Assembly: GCF_047511655.1 (NCBI RefSeq)
Contig: NC_133390.1
Span: forward strand, 93,193,583-93,257,582
Direction: 5' to 3'
From: Castor canadensis
Taxonomy: Eukaryota > Chordata > Mammalia > Rodentia > Castoridae
DNA length: 64,000 nt
The position numbers were made by a program, and so were the translations under genes. Shown piece by piece: positions 12,021 to 23,310 of this stretch. Below the pieces are notes generated by a model that was given only the letters and a program-made list of their open reading frames with translations, did not search any database and was not told where the DNA came from. Numbering within the stretch: the stretch's first letter is position 1; every line of letters begins with the position of its first letter.

Positions 12021-13260
12021 AACAGCTCACAAGCAGGGAGGCCATCTCTTTCCCACTGAACTTAACTGCTTGGAGAGATAAGCCACCGGCCAGTGCCATG
12101 AGCCCAGGTATTGGGTCAAGACCCCAATTGCCATGCAGCTTCTCTTATGCACATAGAGGAAGAAAAGCTTTCTCACATCTGGGAGTCCTAGAGCAGGGGC
12201 ACTGACTAATGCCTCCTTAGTGGCACAAAAAGCCTGTTGCTGTTCAGATTCCCAGATTAGGGGTTCCCTTTCTCCCCACTTTGTGGTTTCATACAAAGGC
12301 TGTACTAGCAATGAGAAATTAGGTATTCAAATCTGGCAGAACCCAACTGCTCCCAAGAACTCATGGATCTGTCTTCTTGTAGTCGGAGTTGGGATTGAAT
12401 AAACAGCTTGTTTTCATTCTGTGCTGAGATTCCGCTGGCCTTGGGAGATATGAAACCCCAAATATTTGACTTGGTTTTGACAGATCTGAGCCTTCTTTCA
12501 AGATATTTTCTATCCAGCTTCCCAGAAGAGACAGAGTAAGAGCTCTGTCCCTTTAAGACAGTCTTGGTGGTTAGCTGCTGAGAAGAGGAGGTCATCCACA
12601 TAGTGTAAGGGAGTGTATCTTTCTCTGCTAGATATGCTGACAAATCTGATGCCAGTCCAGTTCCAAAGATGGTTCAGGAGTTTTTGAAACCCTGTGGGAG
12701 ACAAGTCCAGGTTAATTGCTGTTGCCTCCCTGACTGGGGGTTCCTCCCATTAGAAAGCAAAGATGGGTTGGCTCACAGGTGCCAACTGGATGCAGAAGAA
12801 TGCATCTTTTAAGTCCAAACATGAGAAGCAGGCTGCTTCTGCTGGTATCTGGGCCAGCAAAGTGTATGGGTTTGGAACCACCAGGTGCAGAGTCACTGCT
12901 GCTTTCTTGACTGCCCAGAGATCTTGCAATGGACAGTAATCATTGGTGCCTGGCTTCTGAACTGGCAGCAAGGGAGTGTTCCAGGAAGATTGACAAAGTC
13001 TCAGAATTCCATAGTTTAAGAGTCTCTGGAGGTGATGAGATATCACTTCTTGTGCCCTCATAGGGATTGCGTACTGTCTCACTCTTACTAGAGTGACTCT
13101 TACCACTGGAGGAATGTTGACGGCTAGCCCCAGAGGATTGTCCTCTGCCCATATTCCTGGGACTTTAAGGGGCATCTCTTGCCTCCTTAAGGCAGCCTCT
13201 ACTGAATGTAATCTCCATTCTTCTTCCCAGGGAGTGATGAGGGCTAAGACCCTAGGAGGC
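12020..13260 (-). pseudogene. ERV1 reverse transcriptase remnant
   Basis: The fingers/palm region shows an L-D-L-K-D-A-F-F block (motif A, with its aspartate) near 12,800. The catalytic Y-V-D-D is intact at 12,591-12,602. Frames change near 12,705 and 12,510, and further stops follow in the connection region. The upstream part runs straight on from the protease. This is the best preserved pol domain, but the frameshifts rule out an intact protein. Confidence 0.9.
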
Positions 13261-13590
13261 CCTGAGCTAAAGCTCAAAGCTGTTTGTCCAATCTCCTGAA
13301 AACTGATTTGGGCCTGCAGCTTGCTTAGCAGATCTTGGCCCAGCAGTGCCCCTGGACATTCTGATATATAGAGAAGCTCATAAGTCATAAGATGCCCTCC
13401 CAGAGTACATTTTTAGGGCTGGTGAAAAGGGTGGTGGGTCTGGGTCCCCATATCTCCCACAATTGTCTGGTATCTTTTTGAAATTGGTGCCACCCATCAG
13501 GTCACGACTGAATGCTCAGTGCCAGTGTTCACCATGAAATTTACAGGTTGTCCCCCTACTGACATATGGACCATGGGCTCTTGGGAACTA
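13260..13590 (-). pseudogene. ERV1 protease remnant
   Basis: A flap and C-terminal region with L-L-G-Q-D-L-L lies near 13,320-13,345, as in gammaretroviral proteases. At the active site (13,518-13,529) the residues read N-T-G-T where aspartic proteases have D-T-G, so the catalytic aspartate is replaced. It lies between the gag zinc knuckle and RT in the expected order. Confidence 0.8.
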
Positions 13591-13689
13591 AGGAGGAAAA
13601 AGCCCAGTCAGCTCTAATCATCAGCCTGCTCAATGCTTGCAAGCCCAACAATGTCCTCTTTCTCTTTTGTCTCTCTGAACTTGGGTTGG

Positions 13690-15184
13690 AGCTGTGGGCA
13701 TTCATTTCTCCAGTGTCCCTGTTGGCTACTGAAGGCACATTGATTCTCCTTTAGGGGCTCTGATCCCTGGGGCTGTGCTTATGGAGAGTTTCCCTTTGCC
13801 TCTTCCTTGGCCTCTACCCTGACTGGAAATGTGTCCTCCCTGTCCATTCAATTCTGCTGCCAGGAGATCTACCTTTGTCTTCATTTTTCATTCTGCCTCC
13901 TTTTGGGCTTCCTGAGCTTGGTTGACAAATACCTTAGTTGCCACTTCCAGGAGCTTGGATGCATTCATGCCTGCAAATCCTTCTAATTTTTGTAACTTTT
14001 TTCTAATGTCCTCCTAAGCTTGTCCCACAAGTAGCATTGATTATTCACTGATTTTCAGGGGCCTCAGGATTGAAGGGAGAATATAGATGATATGCTTCAC
14101 ATAGTCTGTCATAGAACTGGGCAGGGCTCTCATCAGATTTCTGTAAGATCTCTGAGACTTTGTTCATGCTTATGGCCTTTCTTCCCTCTTCTCTTAGACC
14201 TGCCATCAGAGCTTCTCTGTATCTATGCAAATTGTTTTGGCCTTCTGCTTCATTTGGGTCCCATGCAAGTTTGGCTTCTGGAAAAGCTGTCTGGTCATAG
14301 GCTCATGCATCATTTGTCCCACTGGGGGCATGAGCCTTAAGCCAATGAAGTACTGCCTGGACAACTTGTCACTGTTCCTCCATGCTGAGGAGTATTTGGA
14401 ATAATTGCCCACAGTCCTGCCAGGTTGGATTTTGAGTTTGGATGGTGGACTGAATCAAGTCAACCATAGCCTGTGGCTTCTCAGTGTACAAGGGGGTATG
14501 AGTTTTTCCAGTTTAGGAGGTCTGTAGTGGTGAAGGACTGATAAATAAACAAGGGCCCACCTCCTTGCAGCCTGCCATTTGGATTATATCACATGGGCCC
14601 TCTGGTCTTCCTGAGGGGCATCTGGAAAGCTACCTGAGCTGTCAAGCAGGATTTTGGGTGAGCTCCCTACTCTGCAGGGGGGGGCTGACTGAAACTCCTG
14701 ATGAGGGAGGAGAAGAGGGGTCTCCTGAGTCCTCATTCTGAGTCTGTTGTGGGATCCACCAGAGGCAGGGGCAGCCAAGGCACAGGTGGGTAAACTGGGG
14801 CATATGACAGTGGGAGCAGATCAGGCTCAGCCTGGTGCCCCGGGGGGAGGGGGCCTTTTCCTTTCTTTTAAGAGTCCCAGTATTTATTGCCCTTGCCATC
14901 ATAATCTTGCAATTGTTTTAAAAACATTTCTTAAGCCAAGGAGGAGTATGAGCTTCCAAGGTCTGCCATATATCTATGTAGGTGAACTGGTCAGGATGAT
15001 CTGGTGTCCCTGTCACTACCTGATAGACCCAAGGTCATTCAACCTTAAAGAACACCCAATCTATTTGACAGAATTTCCAAAGTTTCTGTAGTGTGAGCTA
15101 CATACCATAATCACCTGTGTACCCTCTCTTGAAGTTGTCAAGCATACATTGTAAATGAGTCTTTTTACTCTGGCTCCCATCCAT
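13690..15184 (-). pseudogene. ERV1 gag remnant (MA, CA, NC)
   Basis: A start codon at 15,184 opens a matrix-like N terminus, but a stop lies about 28 codons later (15,098-15,100). A second MA block reads on to about 14,950 and ends in a T-P-P-W-L segment. A proline-rich stretch lies at about 14,600-14,900. A capsid block with A-G-L-R-E-E-G-R and E-S-P-A-Q-F lies at 14,045-14,412. The nucleocapsid zinc knuckle (13,698-13,739) has the C-X2-C-X4-H-X4-C spacing, but the second cysteine is serine. An intact Gag would build the virus core; this one is fragmented. Confidence 0.88.
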
Positions 15185-15862
15185 ATTGAGACAAGGTACA
15201 AGAGGATCAGAAAGTTTGAAAATGAGGTACGGTATCCTCAGTTTCTGGCACAAAGGGTAGACAGATAACTTTTGCTTTGTCCATCCCTAGCCATTCTCAT
15301 GGAGATATTTCAGATGTCTTATAACTGTAGCAAGTCTGAATAAACCCCGGACCATTGCCCCAAGGAGGGGTCACCCTAGATCAAATGAGAGCATCTCTGG
15401 CTTCTGGAAACAGACTCCACACACCATGTAGTGACCAAAGCCACACTCCTTTCATGCTCTCAGTTGCACATCACACATTCATCCAACCCAACAAACCTAA
15501 TCTGGAAGGTGTCCAAGCTTCCCCTTGAATAATTACAAAAAACAAAAAACCAGATTCAAGGGTACTGGTGGGAACCTTAAGCATTGATCATGCCCCTCTT
15601 CTGTCTTCTCATGGACGGGCCTATTTTGATGGTTCTGTGTCCTACCCATTCCAGATGGGTGCTGCTCCAAATTTTCCTGGGTCCTGAGGTCTCTACCCTG
15701 GTTCTATTGGTGTGTATACACCTGAGGTCTCAGTCTCTGTGGGAGGCTTCCCTAGATGTCTGGACTAAGTGTCCAGTGGCCTCTTGGCTGGGTTGAGTCC
15801 CCAGGAGTTGGGACACAGCCTGACAACCCAGGAGGTAAAAATGCCAACATTGGTCTCTCCTG

Positions 15863-15880
15863 TTCCCAGCCAATGCACCA
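15863..15880 (-). promoter_or_regulatory. ERV1 primer-binding site, tRNA-Gly type
   Basis: Four bases after the 5' LTR the minus strand reads TGGTGCATTGGCTGGGAA. This is complementary to the 3' end of tRNA-Gly(GCC) with one mismatch by my comparison. The start TGG and the 18-base length are as expected for a retroviral primer site. Confidence 0.8.
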
Positions 15881-15884
15881 GAAA

Positions 15885-16289
15885 TGTTATGAGAAACCAT
15901 GAGGGAAACAAAGCCAACGAGACCACTTTGCAGGAAGCAGGAATTTCATTATGCTAGCAGACTCAGGGAAATAATTTCTCAAAGCCCTGAGCCCTGATCA
16001 GGGTCAGGAGATGGGTTGTATGGCCCCCTGGTGGGGTAGGCAACCAGAGGTTTTTTTGCAGTGTATGGGGTTTTTGCCAGTTACAGGAAAACAAGTTGGT
16101 TATAGGATTTGCCACCTCCCACCCCCTTATAGAATGTGGGTACAGTTGCAGGAAACCTTGCAGGGCTAGCTGGGGGTGTGCAACATTGCAGAGCTAGCAG
16201 AAAACTGTTTGCAGACTCAGTGTGGGGAAGCCAAGGTAAATTCCAGACATATAGTAAATCCCAGAAAAATAGCCAAGATGTCTCCAACA
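15885..16289 (-). repeat. ERV1 5' LTR
   Basis: The element is 405 bp and bounded by TG...CA on the minus strand. The limits were set by comparison with the solo copy at 62,444-62,760 in the opposite orientation. Both share the outer segment around 'ctccaaca'/'tgttgggg' and the block 'agtaaatccca'. A TATA-like CTATAAGG lies at 16,125-16,132 and a weak poly(A) signal (AATGAA) at 15,945-15,950, both on the minus strand. It is followed by the primer-binding site. Confidence 0.88.
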
Positions 16290-16299
16290 AAGGAGTAGG

Positions 16300-19200
16300 T
16301 AAAAAGAAAAGAACAGAAAAATAAAAATTACTGTAAATACCATGTAACTCTCAATACTAATACTGAATGCCAATGGCCTTAATGCCCAGTCAAAAGACCA
16401 GACCATAGGTTGCATATAAGAGGCTTATCTCACTGAAAAAAATAAACACTGGCTTAGAGTTAAAGGGTGAAAAAAGGTTTTCCAAGCAAATGGACCCCAT
16501 AAATAGGCAGGAGAAACTATGCTTATATCTGACAAAGTAAACTTCAGACTAAAATCAGAAGAGATAATGATCATTTCATATTAATTAAAGGAATAATTTT
16601 TCAGGAGGAAATATCAATTCTTAACATATATGCACCAAATATAGGGTCACCCAAATATATTAAAAAAAAAAAAACACTAATGGACCTAAAATCACAGACA
16701 GACCCTAACACAGTGATAGTTGGAGACCTGAACACCCCACTGTCACCAGTAGATAGCAATCCAAGCAAAAGATCAACAAAAACTTCAGAATCGCTAAACA
16801 ATAGATATGTATAGAGTATTTTATCCAACAACCATGCAATACACATTCTTTTCTGCAGTTCATGGAAATTTCTCCAAAATAGACCATATTTTAGGACACA
16901 AAGCAAGTCTCAATAAATTTAAGAAAATTGAAATAACCCCTTGCATCATATCAGATCATACTGGAATAAAATTTGACCTCAACAATAAAAGAAACCACAG
17001 AAAATATTCAAACGCATGGAGACTGGACAACAAACTGCTGACAGACTTGTGGGTTACTGAAGAACCAAGGGAAGACGTCAAAAAGCTCCTAGAATCCAAT
17101 GAAAATGAAAATACAACCTACCAGAATCTGTGGAACACAGCAAAAACTGTGCTAATGGGAAAGTTTACAGCTGTAAGTGCTTACATTAAAAAAAAAAAAG
17201 AAAAAAGACTTCTCAAATAAATAACCTAATGATGCTTAAGCTCCTAGAAAAATAAGAACAAACCGAAACCAAAACTAGCTGACAGAGAGAAATAATAAAG
17301 ATCAGAGCCAGACTGTTGGGCACCAGTGTCTCACGCCTACAACCCTACTTACTCTGAAGGCAGAGATCAGGAGGATCATGGTTTGAAGCCAGCCTGGTCA
17401 AATAGTTCACGAGACATTATCTTGAAAAAACACCTATCATGGAAAGGGTGGGTGGAGTGGCTCTAGACATGGCCCTGAGTTCATACCCCAGTATCACCAA
17501 AAAAAATTAGGGACAAGATCAATGAGATTGAAACAAACAAACAAACAAAAAACTATAGAAAGAATCAATGAAACGAAAAGTTGGTTCTTTGAAAAAATTC
17601 ACAAGATTGACAAACCTTTAGCCAATATAACAAAAAGGAGAAGAAAAAGACCCAAATCAATGAAATAATAAAATCAAAGATGAAAAAGGAGGCATAACTA
17701 CAAATACTAATGAAATCCAGAAGATCATTAGAGTATATCTTCAACACTTATATTCAAGTAAACTGGAAAATTTAGACAAAATGGATAAATTTCTAGAGGC
17801 ATGTAATCAACCAAAATTGAACCAAGAAGATATTAACCACCTAACTTGACCACAAAAAGCAATGAGATTGGAGTAGTAAAAGTCTTCCTACAAAGAAGAA
17901 CGTAGAACTTGATGGATTCCCTTTTAAAGAAAAACTAATACCAATACTACACAAATTTTTCCAGAAAATGGAAAGAGAAGGAACACTACCAAACTCATTC
18001 TATTAGGCCAGCGTTACACTCATTCTGAAACCCAATAAAGATGCAACAGAAAAGACAATTCTAGACCAATATCTTTATTGAATATGGATACAAAAATTTT
18101 CAACAAAATAGTAGCAAACGGAATTCAACAACACATCAAAAAGATCATACACCATGACCAAGTCAGTTTCATCCCAAAGATGCAAGGATGGTTCATCATT
18201 CGTAAATCTATAAATGCAATAAAGCATTTATAAATCACATGATCCTCTCAATAGATGCAGAAATAGCATTTAAAAAAATTCAACACCCTTTCATAATAAA
18301 AGCTCTAAAAAACCTAGGAATAGAAGGAATGTTCTTCAATATAATAAAGGCTATATATGACAAACATATAGCCAATATTATACTAAATGGAAAACAATTA
18401 AAACTGTTCCCACTAAAGTCAGGAACAAGACAGGGATGCCTGCTTTCCCCACTCCTATTAAATATAGTTTTGGAATTCTTAACCAGAGTAATAAGACAAT
18501 AGCAAGAAATGAAAGGGATTCAAATAGGGAAAGAAGAAGTCAAACTATTCCTATTTGCAGGTGATGTGATCATATACCTAAAACACCCTAAAAACTCTCC
18601 CCCCCAAAACTGTTAGAAATCATAAACTCTTTTGGCAAAGGAGCAGGATACAAAATTAATATGCAAAAATGAGTAGCCTTCCTATATACCAGCAATAAAC
18701 AGACTGAGAAGAAAATCAGGGAAACAATTTCATTTAAAATCACTTTCAAAACAAAAAAGTACCTTGGAGTAAATTTAATGAAGGAAACCAAAGACTTTTT
18801 AATGAAAAGTGTAAATAACTAAAAAGAGAAATCAAAGAAGTCATCAGAAGATGAAATGCTCTCCTATGCTCATGAATTGGTAGAATCAACATTGTGATAA
18901 TGGCCACAGTACCGAAACCAATCTACACATTGAACCCAATGCCCATCAAAGTTCCAATTACATTCTTCACAGAGATAGAAAAATCCACCCTAAAATCCAT
19001 ATGGAAATACAAAGGACCTCTAATAGTCAAAGCAATTCTGAGCAAAAAGTCCAATGCCGAGGGCATCACAATATCTGACTTCAAAGTATACTACAGAGCT
19101 GTAACAATAAAAACAACATGGTATTGACACAAAAACAGACAGGGAGACCAATGGATTAGAATAGAAGACCTAGACATAAGCCCATACTGCTACAACCAAC

Positions 19201-20170
19201 TGATCTTTGTAAATGAGCCCAAAGCACACAATGGAGAAAAGACAGCCTCTTCAACAAATGTTCCTGGGAAAATTGGATTTACACATGTAGAAGATTGAAA
19301 CTTGTTCTCTGTCTTTCACCTTGTAGTAAATCAATTCAAAGTGCCTCAAAGACCTTAATATAAGGCCTGAAACTTTGAAAAAACTGTAGGAAGTAATAAG
19401 AAATACACTGGAGCAGAGAGGCATGGGGAATGACTTTCTAAGCAGATCTCAAAAAACTCAGCATTTAAGATAAAGAATGAGCAAATGGACTGCATCAAAC
19501 TAAAAAGCTTCTTTATAGCAAAAGAAACAGTCACTAGAATCAAGAGACTGCCAACAGAACGGAGGAAAATCTTTGCCAAGTATTCATCCAATAAAGGACT
19601 AATATCCAGACTCTTCAAGGAACTCAAAAAACTCAACACCTCAAAGAATCAACATTCCAGTGAAGAAATAGGAACATGAATTAAATAGGGAATTCTCAAA
19701 GAAAGAGGTACAAATGGCCAGCAAAACATGAAGAAGTATACACCTCCCCTGACTATGAAAGAGATGCAAATAAAAACTATGCTGAGATTTCATCTTACCT
19801 CAGCTGTAATGGCCATATTCAATGGCAATAACAACAACAAATGCTTGCAAGGATGCAATGAAACAAGAACTCTTATTCACTGTTGGAGAGAATGCAAATT
19901 AGTACAACCAGTATGGAAAGCAGTATGGAGATTCCTCAAAAAGCTAAAGACAGAACTGCCATATGCTCTGGGTATATCGCTCCTGGGGATATATCCAAAG
20001 GAATACAAGCCAGGATACAATGGAGACACCTGCACATGATGCTCATTGCAGCACTGTTCACAATAGCCAAACTATGGAAACAACCCAAGTGCTGTATAAC
20101 TGATAAATGGGTCAAGAAATATGGTATATATACACATTGGAGTTTTACTGAGCCATAAGGAATAATGACA
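16300..20170 (+). pseudogene. L1 ORF2 remnant
   Basis: The endonuclease half shows G-D-L-N-T-P near 16,720 and S-K-I-D-H near 16,880, with S-D-H near 16,955. The RT half shows a motif-A-like I-D-A-E-I-A-F block near 18,250, [10 protein letters not shown] near 18,430, and F-A-G-D at 18,554-18,565. L1 ORF2 normally has F-A-D-D, so one catalytic aspartate is glycine. A cysteine-rich end with H-C-W lies near 19,885. ORF2 proteins nick and reverse-transcribe at the target; this copy is dead. Confidence 0.9.
17308..17506 (+). repeat. Composite SINE inside L1
   Basis: The left half is B1/7SL-like ('cagtgtctcacgcctacaac') and the right half is tRNA-like, ending 'gagttcatacccca'. It ends in an A-rich tail. 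It interrupts ORF2 of the surrounding L1, so it is younger than that copy. Confidence 0.85.
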
Positions 20171-20199
20171 TGTGGTTTGAAGGTAAATGGATGCAATTG

Positions 20200-20851
20200 T
20201 GTTGGAAATAATGGCAATCACAAATCAGACACATGCTTAAAAGCTAGTGGACAAAGCAAAATTTACTTCTGCAGAAGGGCGTGTGTGTCTCTGACCTAAG
20301 TCAGGCAAGGCAGCACACACACACACTGGGAGGGGAAACACCTCAGTTTTATCCCTTACACAGGATTGTCCCTTTGGTCTAAGGAGCTTGGGTTCACAGT
20401 CTTTATGACTGACTAAGGTTGAGGTTTAAGGGAGGTCATAGGGGAAGACCAGACAATGATTGGTGAGCAAGAACACAAGACTTAATTTGATTGGTGAAAT
20501 CAAAGACAAAGAGATGACCCAGAAGGCAAGAATTTTAGGATTTCAGGGAAACTGAGGCCTGAAATTATTCCTTTGGACAATGATTATCCTAAGACAAGAA
20601 GTTTGAGTTTTAGGACATCTGATGACAAATAATTTCTCTACAGAAGACAGAAACTTTACAACCAGGCAATGTGCCACCAAGCACATAGACAACTGGTAAA
20701 ATTAGCTAATATTCAAACAATGACAGACATATTCCATAGTGTGATACTAGGGGTGAAGAGAGTCAAGCCCAGGACCCTGAGATAAAGATTCTCATGCTCT
20801 ACAGACTGAGCTAGCTGTTTGACAGAAAAGACACAATTTATTTGATTCTCA
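20200..20851. mobile_element. 652-bp LTR-like element inserted in L1, with 6-bp TSD
   Basis: The element begins TG and ends CA. It is flanked by a perfect CAATTG on both sides (20,194-20,199 and 20,852-20,857). L1 sequence resumes cleanly across the insertion. A 6-bp duplication is typical of class II (ERVK/IAP-like) retroviruses. On the minus strand a TGTAGAG...CCAACA segment (20,642 to 20,200) could itself be an LTR, leaving 20,643-20,851 as extra sequence that holds the tRNA-Lys-like body. The exact class is unproven. Confidence 0.65.
20748..20820 (-). tRNA. tRNA-Lys(CUU)-like sequence, degenerate
   Basis: On the minus strand the D arm (TAGCTCAGTCTGTAGAGCA) and the anticodon arm (TGAGA / ATCTTTA / TCTCA) match tRNA-Lys. 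The anticodon is CUU at the proper loop position, and the anticodon stem pairs fully. The T arm and acceptor ends no longer pair, and the B box is degraded. It is therefore a tRNA relic or tRNA-derived segment, not a working gene. It lies inside the TSD-bounded 652-bp element. Confidence 0.7.
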
Positions 20852-21558
20852 CAATTGGAGGACATCCTGTTAAGTGAAGGAAGCCAGGCTCAGAAAGACA
20901 AAGGACACATGTTTTTTTCTAATAAGAGGAAGACAGATCTAAAATATAAACATATCCACTAAAACATACATGATCATATACAAACTTATATAGAATACAT
21001 TTATAATAGTGGAACTACTCTGGGAAGTAGAAAAAGGAAGGGAGAATGATAGAGCATCATCAATATCATAAAACATAACATCTGTGAAGGTAGAGAATAT
21101 AAAGATATGTATTGAAATCTGTTGAAAAAGGGTTGGGAGACAAAAGATGAGGGAGAGCAATGGAAGGGGTTGAGTGGACCAAAGTAGTATATATTCACAA
21201 CAAGGATACATTGAGAAACCTCTTTGAACATCAACTTGAATATTAATAAAGAAAGATAGGACTGTAAAATAGGTACAGTGTGTATGTGTGTGTGGGGGTG
21301 AGGGTACTTATGGAAAGGGGAGAGTGAATGAAAGAGATTAAGGTGAGGGTGTATGGTTTATGGACTTCATATACTTGTTTGAAATAAAACAAAGAAACCT
21401 CTTGCAGTTGCTTTAGCAGGGGTGGGGAGAGGTCAAGGGGGAGAGGTAATGGGGGTGATCTAACCAATTTACAATATAAGCCTATTTGGAATTGTTACAA
21501 TGAATCTTCTCTGTACAATGACTATATCCTAACAAAAATTGTTTTAAATTACAATTTA

Positions 21559-23310
21559 AAAAGTTCAGCAGTTAAGAGAAAGGATGAAGAAAGGGGACTG
21601 CATCAAACTAAAAAGCTTCTGCACGCAGAAGAAATGATCACTAGACTTAAAAGACTGCCTACAGAATGGGAAAACATCTTTTTCAGCTATTCATCTGATA
21701 AGGGCCTAATATTTGGAATCTACAAAGAGTTCAAAAAACTCAACCCCCAAAGAATCAACATCCTAATGAAGAAATGGGCACGTGCAGGGAACTTTCAAAG
21801 GAAGAGGTACAAACATCCAAAAAATACATAAAGAAGTGTTCAAATTTCCTAGTTATAAAAGAAATGCAAATCAAAACTACACTAATATCTCATCTCACCC
21901 CAGTTAGAATGGCCATCTTCAAGAGCAAAAATGAGAGCAAATGTTGGCAAAGATGCAATGGAAAAGGAACCCTTATACACTGTTGGTGAGAATGTAAATT
22001 AGTACAAACACTATGGAAAGCAGTATGGAGAGTTCTTAAAAATCTAAAAATAGAACTGTCATATGATCCAGTGATACCATTCCTGGACATATACTGGAAG
22101 GAATGCAAACAGGATAAAATAGAGATGCTTGCACATGATACTTATTGCAGCACTGTTCACAATATTCAAGCTATGGAAACAACCCAGATGCTCTACAATG
22201 GATGAATGGATGTACAAAGAAGTGTAAGTTCATGCTGCCCACTTCTAAGAGAACTTTTGTTCTTCATAGTTACAAAACATAATGCCAGTGATTCGTAGGA
22301 GGTTTAAATTAATTCTGTGGGTTAGAACACCAGAGTTACTAGTGTCCTTGTTCATCTAAGATCTTTATTCTCTTAATGTTTTTGGTCCTATTGAAACATT
22401 TCAGTATGCAAAGATACTGCCATGTTAACACCCAAGAGAAAAGCCATGATCATGTGTATGCGTACTGGTCATCATAATTGGTGTGGTGTAATTTTTTAAA
22501 ATAAACTGCCATGCCCTTCAAAAAAAAACTCAAAAAAGAAAATGTTATATATTATGTATATATAATATATAATATATTTTATATTATATATAGAGAGTTT
22601 TATTCAGCCATAAGGAGGAATGAAACCATGTGATCATGTGATTTGAAGATAAATGGATGGAATCGAAGGACATCATGTTAAGTGAAGTAAGCCAAGCTCA
22701 GAAAGACAAAGATCACATGTTTTCTTTCATATGTGGAAAAGAGTTCTAAAATATAAACATATACACAAAAACATACATGGTAATATACAAATTTACATAT
22801 AGAACATGTTTGTAATAGTGGAACTCAGGGAAGGAGGGAAAGGAAAAGAGAACGATATCAGTCAATAATATCAAAATACAGGATATTTATTGAAAGCTAT
22901 TGAAAAATGGTGGGTGAGAGGAAAAGGGTAAAGGAGAGGAAAGGAAGGGATTGAACTGATCAAAGTAACATATACCCTCAGTGGGGATACATCAAGAATC
23001 CTCTTTGAATGTTGATATTAGAATTAATAATGAAGACAAGACTATAAAATAGAGTGGTGGGAGGGGGGAAGGTGAACTGACGAGATGAAGGTGAGGGAAT
23101 ATGGTTCATGGGCTTCGTATACATATACAAAATAGAATGATGAAACCTCTTGCTATTGCTTTAAGTGGGGTAGGGAGGGGGTTGTGTGTGGGGGGGTAGA
23201 GATGGTGGGGGTGATCTAACCAATGTACAATGTAAGGCTATTCAGAACTGTCACAGTGAATCCACCCTGTATGACAAATATATCTTAATAAAAATTTAAA
23301 GAAAAAATAA
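21559..23310 (+). mobile_element. Second L1 3' fragment, interrupted
   Basis: This copy repeats the last part of ORF2 and the 3' UTR seen just upstream, including the H-C-W cysteine-rich region near 21,985 and the purine-rich 3' UTR (23,040-23,215). It follows the end of the first copy directly. It is split at about 22,212-22,540 by a processed-transcript insertion. An AT-rich simple repeat lies at 22,545-22,596. Confidence 0.88.
22212..22540 (+). pseudogene. Processed-transcript insertion of unknown source
   Basis: About 330 bp that does not belong to L1 interrupts the L1 copy. It ends with AATAAA ('aaaataaactgcc') and then an A-rich tail, as a retrotransposed mRNA 3' end would. No open frame is seen, so it is probably a 3' UTR fragment. 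I do not recognise the gene. Short A-rich similarity at both edges ('caaagaa') may be the target duplication. Confidence 0.6.

Larger units (their letters stand above)
7945..16289 (-). mobile_element. Class I endogenous retrovirus (ERV1), defective
   Basis: In minus-strand order the element has a 5' LTR, a tRNA-Gly primer-binding site, gag, protease, reverse transcriptase, RNase H, integrase and env remnants, over 8.3 kb. Gag, integrase and Env TM features are gammaretrovirus-like (class I). Env ends at the left, but no 3' LTR can be recognised there. All reading frames carry frameshifts and stops, and several active-site residues are changed, so it is a fossil. Its LTR family is also present as a solo LTR at 62,444-62,760. 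The right end abuts an L1. Confidence 0.93.
16290..21558 (+). mobile_element. L1 LINE, 5'-truncated, interrupted
   Basis: The copy starts directly at the ERV1 LTR edge, in the endonuclease half of ORF2. It runs through the reverse transcriptase and cysteine-rich end to a 3' UTR. Two later insertions split it: a composite SINE (17,308-17,506) and a 652-bp LTR-like element (20,200-20,851). The 3' UTR contains long purine-rich tracts around 21,290-21,460. ORF2 is riddled with stops. Confidence 0.92.
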
